From M55B174 sp034716235 (GTDB lineage Bacteria; Patescibacteriota; Minisyncoccia; CAIUEV01; JAHKAQ01): 9,920 bases of DNA. Of the stretch, positions 6,672 through 9,920 are shown piece after piece. The position numbers and the translations under genes are program-made. Where the stretch lies: positions 1 to 9,920 of the forward strand of contig JAYEHH010000028.1 of assembly GCA_034716235.1 (NCBI GenBank). The letters are read 5' to 3'. The notes under the pieces were generated by a model that saw only the letters and a list, made by a program, of their open reading frames with translations, ran no database searches and had not been told where the DNA came from. The number at the start of each line of letters is the position of its first letter. Position 1 is the first letter of the stretch.

Positions 6672-8360
6672 ATGATTAAAAGGACTCCCCGAGTTCGTGC
6701 TGGAGTCAATGAATATTTTGCAAGAAAACCCCAGCGACCTCAGATAAATATAAAAAGAAAATCTTCCCAACAATTTAATAATGGCAATTTTATGACCTAC
6801 CTCTATTGGATTTTAGGGGGACTAGCTGCCGTAGCTCTAATCTATTTTGTGGGGAGCTTTTTAAAGACGACCGGAATTTCTGCTAAACTTGTTTTTCAAG
6901 AAGGTGACGTTTTTGTCAAAAAATATTCTCAAGAAGAATGGGAAAAAGTAGAAGTTGATACTCGGTTAAAAAAACTTGATGAGATAAAAACGATGGAGGG
7001 GGCGAGAGCCATTATCAGTTTTGAGGATGGTGACATTATCCGAATGAATGAATTTAGCCGGATAATTCTTTCTGAAGAAGATGGAGATGTCTCAATTATT
7101 CAAACCGATGGGACAACCTATCATAGAGTAGTAAAAAATGAAAAGAGAAAATATAAAGTAGAATTTACCGGGATTGAGGGGGCATCTAAAACAAAAATAG
7201 AATCTCTGGGAACGGCTTTTTGGGTTGAGAAAATAGGAACCGAGCTTTCGGTGGGAGTTTTAGAAGGTAAAATAAAGTATTTAAATGAAGAAAGGGAAAC
7301 TTCTTTAGAAATAGAAGATAGTCAAAAGATTGTAGTTAAAAATGGTCAAGAAAATAAAAAAGACATTGACAGAGATGATTTGCAAGATGATTTTATTGCC
7401 TGGAATATAGGGCAGGATGGGAAAAAAGAAATGGCTTTAGGGTCCTCTGTGCGATTGAAGCTAGCTGAAATTACAGAAGCAACCAATCAAGAACAATCTG
7501 AGAGCACAAACAATGAAGACAATCAAGAAGAGGAAACCAACAATCAAGAAAAGGCTATTACACTTAATGGTGAAGCGACAACTACTGGAGTAACTTTAAA
7601 ATGGGAATTGAAAAATGTGGAAGCCCCAGAAGGATTCAAGGTGGTTAAAAGTACTCAAAGAAATCCAGAATATCCGGGAAGTTATTATCGGTCAGTGCGT
7701 TCTGGTGAAACCACTTCTTACACTTGGGACACTACCGATGGAGAAACTTATTATTTTAGAGTTTGTATTTATGATGGATCATCAGGGTGTCAACTTTATT
7801 CTGATGATTTAGAAGTAGAGACAGTAAAAGTAAGCGGTACCGAGAAAAAGACAGATTGTGAAAGTTCTGGGGGTACTTGGGATTCTGAAGAAGAAAAATG
7901 TGATTGTCCGAGCAATGAAGAATTAGAAAATGGGAGGTGCAAAAAGAAAACAAGTGCTGCTGAAAAAGAAAGTTGTACAGATTCTGGGGGCGATTGGGAC
8001 ACAGCTAAAGATAAATGTGATTGTCCTGAAGATGAAGTTTTAACAAATGAAAGATGTATTAAGGAAAAGTATGCGACTTCAGTGAGTCTTTCAGGATCCA
8101 GCAAGAAGAAAAAAGAGGCTAGTTTAAGTTGGTCCATCTCTGGTGGTAATGCTACAAATGGGTATAAGATTGTGAAAAGCAAAAGTAAGAACCCAACTTA
8201 TCCCAGTGATAGCTCTAAATCAATTTCAGCCGAAGGGACTAAGAGCTATACTTGGAAAGAGTTGAAAAAGGGAGAAACTTATCATTTTAGGGTTTGTGTT
8301 TGGGATGGGAGTAAATGTGTTACTTATAGTAATGACGATCGGGTAATAGTTGATGATTGA
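6672..8360 (+). CDS. Membrane-anchored FecR-domain protein with Fn3-like and cysteine repeats
   Basis: This 562-residue protein starts with a basic cytoplasmic tail (1-41), followed by one membrane segment (about 42-64) with no obvious cleavage site, so it is probably anchored with the rest outside. Residues about 75-225 resemble a FecR domain: GDV, L-LDEIKT, GARAIISFEDGDIIRMNE, SLGTAFWVE and VGVLEGKIKYLN. An acidic Gln/Asn/Glu linker follows (265-294). Next come an Fn3-like repeat (295-386), two cysteine units (396-423 and 435-462) and a second Fn3-like repeat (468-561). Both Fn3-like copies share GETYYFRVC/GETYHFRVC and a nearby second Cys. There is no sigma-factor or TonB-receptor neighbour, so classical FecR iron signalling is unlikely. 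A structural or adhesive surface role is inferred. The ATG at 6672 keeps the positive tail needed for orientation; an ATG at codon 41 is an alternative. There is no Shine-Dalgarno sequence. Confidence 0.75.
   Translation: MIKRTPRVRAGVNEYFARKPQRPQINIKRKSSQQFNNGNFMTYLYWILGGLAAVALIYFVGSFLKTTGISAKLVFQEGDVFVKKYSQEEWEKVEVDTRLKKLDEIKTMEGARAIISFEDGDIIRMNEFSRIILSEEDGDVSIIQTDGTTYHRVVKNEKRKYKVEFTGIEGASKTKIESLGTAFWVEKIGTELSVGVLEGKIKYLNEERETSLEIEDSQKIVVKNGQENKKDIDRDDLQDDFIAWNIGQDGKKEMALGSSVRLKLAEITEATNQEQSESTNNEDNQEEETNNQEKAITLNGEATTTGVTLKWELKNVEAPEGFKVVKSTQRNPEYPGSYYRSVRSGETTSYTWDTTDGETYYFRVCIYDGSSGCQLYSDDLEVETVKVSGTEKKTDCESSGGTWDSEEEKCDCPSNEELENGRCKKKTSAAEKESCTDSGGDWDTAKDKCDCPEDEVLTNERCIKEKYATSVSLSGSSKKKKEASLSWSISGGNATNGYKIVKSKSKNPTYPSDSSKSISAEGTKSYTWKELKKGETYHFRVCVWDGSKCVTYSNDDRVIVDD
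7554..7829 (+). repeat. Fn3-like repeat, copy 1 (within CDS 6672-8360)
   Basis: Residues 295-386 form the first of two homologous beta-rich repeats. Shared landmarks with copy 2 are a hydrophobic LKWEL/LSWSI strand, KVVKS/KIVKS, a NPEYP/NPTYP turn, SYTW, GETYYFRVC and a YSDD/YSND end. The conserved Cys365 and Cys373 may pair. DNA identity around GAAACTTAT-ATTTTAG-GTTTGT is high, which suggests internal duplication. Confidence 0.8.
7857..8057 (+). repeat. Tandem four-cysteine units (within CDS 6672-8360)
   Basis: Two 28-residue units (7857-7940 and 7974-8057) share the pattern C-x13-C-x-C-x10-C with identical spacing (Cys396/410/412/423 and Cys435/449/451/462). Conserved positions include SGG-W-D, KCDCP and RC. 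The pattern suggests two small disulphide-bonded modules outside the cell. It does not match a named EGF subtype that I can assign with confidence. Confidence 0.85.
8073..8354 (+). repeat. Fn3-like repeat, copy 2 (within CDS 6672-8360)
   Basis: Residues 468-561 are the second Fn3-like copy, collinear with copy 1 (7554-7829). Cys542 and Cys549 stand at the places of Cys365 and Cys373. The protein ends at the last strand of this repeat. Confidence 0.8.
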
Positions 8361-8374
8361 TGTGTCGTTAATTG

Positions 8375-8394
8375 TTATTTTTGCCAGGATAGCT
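8375..8394 (+). repeat. 20-base direct repeat, left copy
   Basis: Bases 8375-8394 are identical to 8504-8523. The right copy is the last eight bases before the intact tRNA plus its first 12 bases, so the left copy duplicates the 5' flank and the start of that gene. The two copies start 129 bases apart. Confidence 0.9.
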
Positions 8395-8453
8395 TCCGCC
8401 TTCGCTAAAGCTCCCTGCCTCACGGCAGGCAGGCGGCGAGACAAGCAGTTGGT
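8383..8453 (+). pseudogene. tRNA 5'-half remnant split by a palindromic repeat
   Basis: GCCAGGATAGCT (8383-8394) equals the first 12 bases of the intact tRNA at 8512. In the intact gene the next bases are CAGTTGGT (8524-8531). Here the same CAGTTGGT appears at 8446-8453, after a 51-base GC-rich palindromic segment (8395-8445). This fits a partial tRNA duplicate with an element inserted in its D arm. No anticodon arm or T arm follows, so it cannot be a functional tRNA. The downstream match of only 8 bases could be coincidental. Confidence 0.6.
8395..8445. repeat. GC-rich palindromic repeat element
   Basis: The 51-base segment has nested inverted arms: CCGCC (8396-8400) with GGCGG (8432-8436), and CCTGCC (8414-8419) with GGCAGG (8424-8429) around a TCAC loop. 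Its core TTCGCTAAAGCT (8401-8412) matches 11 of 12 bases of 52-63, and both loci continue to GGCGAG. It is much richer in GC than the surroundings. It is probably a small non-autonomous mobile repeat of the CPR type. It could also act as a transcription terminator for the gene ending at 8360, but no T-run follows. Confidence 0.7.
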
Positions 8454-8511
8454 AAAATGTTATTTTATAGATTGGATTGCATCCATTAAGAAACAAGTTA
8501 GCTTTATTTTT

Positions 8512-8585
8512 GCCAGGATAGCTCAGTTGGTTAGAGCGCGGGACTCATAAGCCCGAGGTCGTGGGTTCAACCCCCACTCCTGGTA
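8512..8585 (+). tRNA. tRNA with CAU anticodon (elongator Met or Ile2)
   Basis: The cloverleaf is acceptor GCCAGGA/TCCTGGT, D arm GCTC/GAGC, anticodon stem CGGGA/GCCCG with loop CTCATAA, variable AGGTC, and T arm GTGGG-TTCAACC-CCCAC, with discriminator A at 8585. The anticodon CAU is at 8546-8548. The C11-G24 type D stem and the lack of three G-C pairs next to the anticodon loop argue against initiator tRNA. CAU then means elongator Met or, if C34 is modified by TilS, Ile2 reading AUA; the sequence alone does not decide. CCA is not encoded (CTA follows). Position 1-72 is G-U and 31-39 is an A-G mismatch. The gene lies 35 bases before the next CDS. Confidence 0.92.
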
Positions 8586-8620
8586 CTAGTTAGGGCATGT
8601 AATCAATTAAATAAAAATCA

Positions 8621-9634
8621 ATGATGAAATTAGAACAGGCACCATCTTTCGAAAACAATTTAGATCAAGAGGAAAAAGAATCTTTCTCCAAAGAGACAAA
8701 AGAGAAATCTTTTCTTGCCTTAATGGAAAAACACCCTACTTTAAAGAAAACAGCATTGATGTTTTCTTTACTTGCATCCACATTAGGAGCGGCTGGTTAT
8801 GCACAAGCGGAAGAGGACAAAAGAATGAATCAACCAAAGCGAGGAGTCCAGCTAGTAGATACTATGTCAGCACAAGAATACGCAGATAAACAAGAAAAAA
8901 TAGCTCAAGAAGAAAAGGAAGCCAATCGTGATTTTCAAATAGTGGATACTATGGCAAAACACGATGCCTTTATTCAGTCAGCTATAGAAAAATTGTCGAA
9001 CAAGGATCTGAAAGACAAAATAATTAAACTCCGTGCTAATCTTCTTCAAGAGCCGGAGCTTCCAGAAGATCTCAAAGATTTTACTTATTATTCAAAAGAC
9101 ATAACAGAGGATATAGGTACTAGCGATACTTATAAAAAATCTTTTCTGGACAATACCCAAGGAGATATTCCAGACAAAGGAGAGAATATCATATTTGGTT
9201 CTTTTAATATTTCGAGCAAACAATTTAATCATTTAGCAACAGATAAGGTTAATAATGCTTCCTCGTGGGATGGTTTTGCACAGTATGATGTTGTTGCTCC
9301 AGCAGATATTTCTCTAGAAACTGGTGGGAAAATTCTTAGAGGTGGAGATGGTCCAACTAAGGCAGAAGCAATTGAGGCCGCGCTTAGCGATGCGGTTGCT
9401 TTTTTAGGTACTGAGATTGATTCTCAAAAAGAATATAATGCTACTAGTACCAGCATTGGGAATGATATAAAAATTGCTGATGATTTTTCCCATGGCACTG
9501 AAACAAAATCTATTCAATACATTAAAAACTATAAAGTGGTGGAGTATGAAGAACAAAAGCTTGAAGACTCTAACCATTCTTGGCACAAGGTAAAAGTTGA
9601 GATAGTAGTGGGCGTGCCGACTGAAAAAAATTAA
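8621..9634 (+). CDS. Exported or anchored protein with possible LPP20/FlgT-like C-terminal domain
   Basis: I do not recognise this 337-residue protein as a named family. A charged 43-residue N-terminal tail precedes a hydrophobic segment (44-63) ending in AQA-EE, which could be a late signal peptide or a membrane anchor. A Lys/Glu-rich helical stretch follows and contains a short repeat, Q-VDTM, at 77-82 and 106-111. The last hundred residues (about 235-332) include an alanine-rich helix (KAEAIEAALSDAVAFLG) and a strand pair ending KVKVEIVV. This pattern recalls LPP20/FlgT-type domains, but that assignment is tentative. There are two adjacent ATGs (8621 and 8624) and no Shine-Dalgarno sequence. 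It starts 35 bases after the tRNA and may be transcribed with it. The next small gene begins 32 bases after its stop. Confidence 0.7.
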   Translation: MMKLEQAPSFENNLDQEEKESFSKETKEKSFLALMEKHPTLKKTALMFSLLASTLGAAGYAQAEEDKRMNQPKRGVQLVDTMSAQEYADKQEKIAQEEKEANRDFQIVDTMAKHDAFIQSAIEKLSNKDLKDKIIKLRANLLQEPELPEDLKDFTYYSKDITEDIGTSDTYKKSFLDNTQGDIPDKGENIIFGSFNISSKQFNHLATDKVNNASSWDGFAQYDVVAPADISLETGGKILRGGDGPTKAEAIEAALSDAVAFLGTEIDSQKEYNATSTSIGNDIKIADDFSHGTETKSIQYIKNYKVVEYEEQKLEDSNHSWHKVKVEIVVGVPTEKN

Positions 9635-9666
9635 AAATTCTCTTTAATTAAAAATTTACAAAAAAG

Positions 9667-9912
9667 ATGAAAAAAATAAACTACAAACTTGAAACACTTT
9701 TATCCAACAGCAATCTTTCGGATGAAGATAAAAAAACAATGCGTGATTCTTTTGAAAAAATGGCAGAAGTAGATCAATTTACTTTTATTACCTTAATCAA
9801 AGATGACCATAGTAAACTTGAAACTGCCGTGCAATTTCTAAAAGATTTTGGTTCTTTAGAGGAATTTGACAGCAAAAAAAGTGAAGAGTATTTATTATCA
9901 ACTGAGAAATAA
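9667..9912 (+). CDS. Small helical protein of unknown function
   Basis: This 81-residue protein is complete, with an ATG start and TAA stop. It is rich in Lys, Glu, Asp and Leu, with no membrane segment, no cysteine and no recognised motif. The sequence suggests three or four alpha helices, with the segment LSDEDKKTMRDSFEKMAEVDQ (17-37) strongly amphipathic. It follows the exported protein by 32 bases on the same strand, so the two are probably co-transcribed and may share a role. The only upstream purine run is AAAAAAG, not a clear Shine-Dalgarno sequence. It could be a small binding partner or regulator; no function can be assigned. Confidence 0.65.
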   Translation: MKKINYKLETLLSNSNLSDEDKKTMRDSFEKMAEVDQFTFITLIKDDHSKLETAVQFLKDFGSLEEFDSKKSEEYLLSTEK

Positions 9913-9920
9913 TAAATTTT

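Noticed and set aside
6672..7350. FecR/sigma-factor iron-signalling system
   Set aside because: There is no ECF sigma factor or TonB receptor nearby, and the protein carries surface repeats instead.
7615..7812. A + strand frame of 65 codons inside the FecR-domain gene
   Set aside because: It is an out-of-frame shadow of the first Fn3-like repeat.
8358..8360. Possible recoding of UGA as glycine (as in Gracilibacteria)
   Set aside because: UGA ends the FecR-domain gene right at the end of its second Fn3-like repeat, and no gene contains an in-frame UGA, so the standard code fits better.
7756..8444. Three minus-strand frames opposite the end of the FecR-domain gene and its spacer
   Set aside because: Two are antisense shadows of a gene whose protein repeats are clearly real, and the third extends into the GC-rich repeat; compositions are not protein-like.
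8375..8523. Attachment site of an integrated element
   Set aside because: The 20-base direct repeat overlaps a tRNA start as att sites can, but only 109 bases lie between the copies and no integrase is present.
8350..8550. Reading frame of 66 codons on the + strand
   Set aside because: It runs through the palindromic repeat and into the tRNA gene and has no protein-like features.

Overview
The window looks like a piece of a Patescibacteria (CPR) genome, probably from the Parcubacteria side. This is inferred from AT-rich coding sequence, a stand-alone bacterial Elp3, lysine-rich proteins, start codons without Shine-Dalgarno sequences, GC-rich palindromic repeats in otherwise AT-rich spacers, and CPR-like surface proteins. 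No 16S rRNA or ribosomal protein gene is present to confirm it. The genetic code appears standard, with UGA used as a stop.

Layout. Positions 1-156 hold nested palindromic and tandem repeats that run into the apparent 5' end of the Elp3 reading frame. A radical-SAM/GNAT Elp3 (180-1892, +) converges on a degenerate DHH-family protein (1913-3079, -). That gene is divergent, across a 33-base gap, from tsaE (3113-3580, +), which is followed by polA (3607-6426, +) as a likely operon. polA converges on tRNA-Tyr(GUA) (6433-6519, -), which has a strong promoter at 6534-6563. Next come a membrane-anchored FecR-domain protein with Fn3-like and cysteine repeats (6672-8360, +), a remnant of a tRNA 5' half split by a palindromic repeat (8383-8453), an intact CAU-anticodon tRNA (8512-8585, +), a secreted or anchored protein with a possible LPP20/FlgT-like tail (8621-9634, +) and a small helical protein (9667-9912, +).

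Functionally the left two thirds are housekeeping: wobble uridine modification (Elp3), t6A37 synthesis (TsaE) and DNA repair/replication (PolA, whose proofreading domain looks inactive). The right third is cell-surface and accessory. I see no CRISPR array, transposase, phage gene or recognisable defence system. The most unusual items are the repeat-split tRNA duplicate, the DHH protein lacking most of its metal ligands, and the Fn3-Cys-Cys-Fn3 architecture behind a FecR domain.
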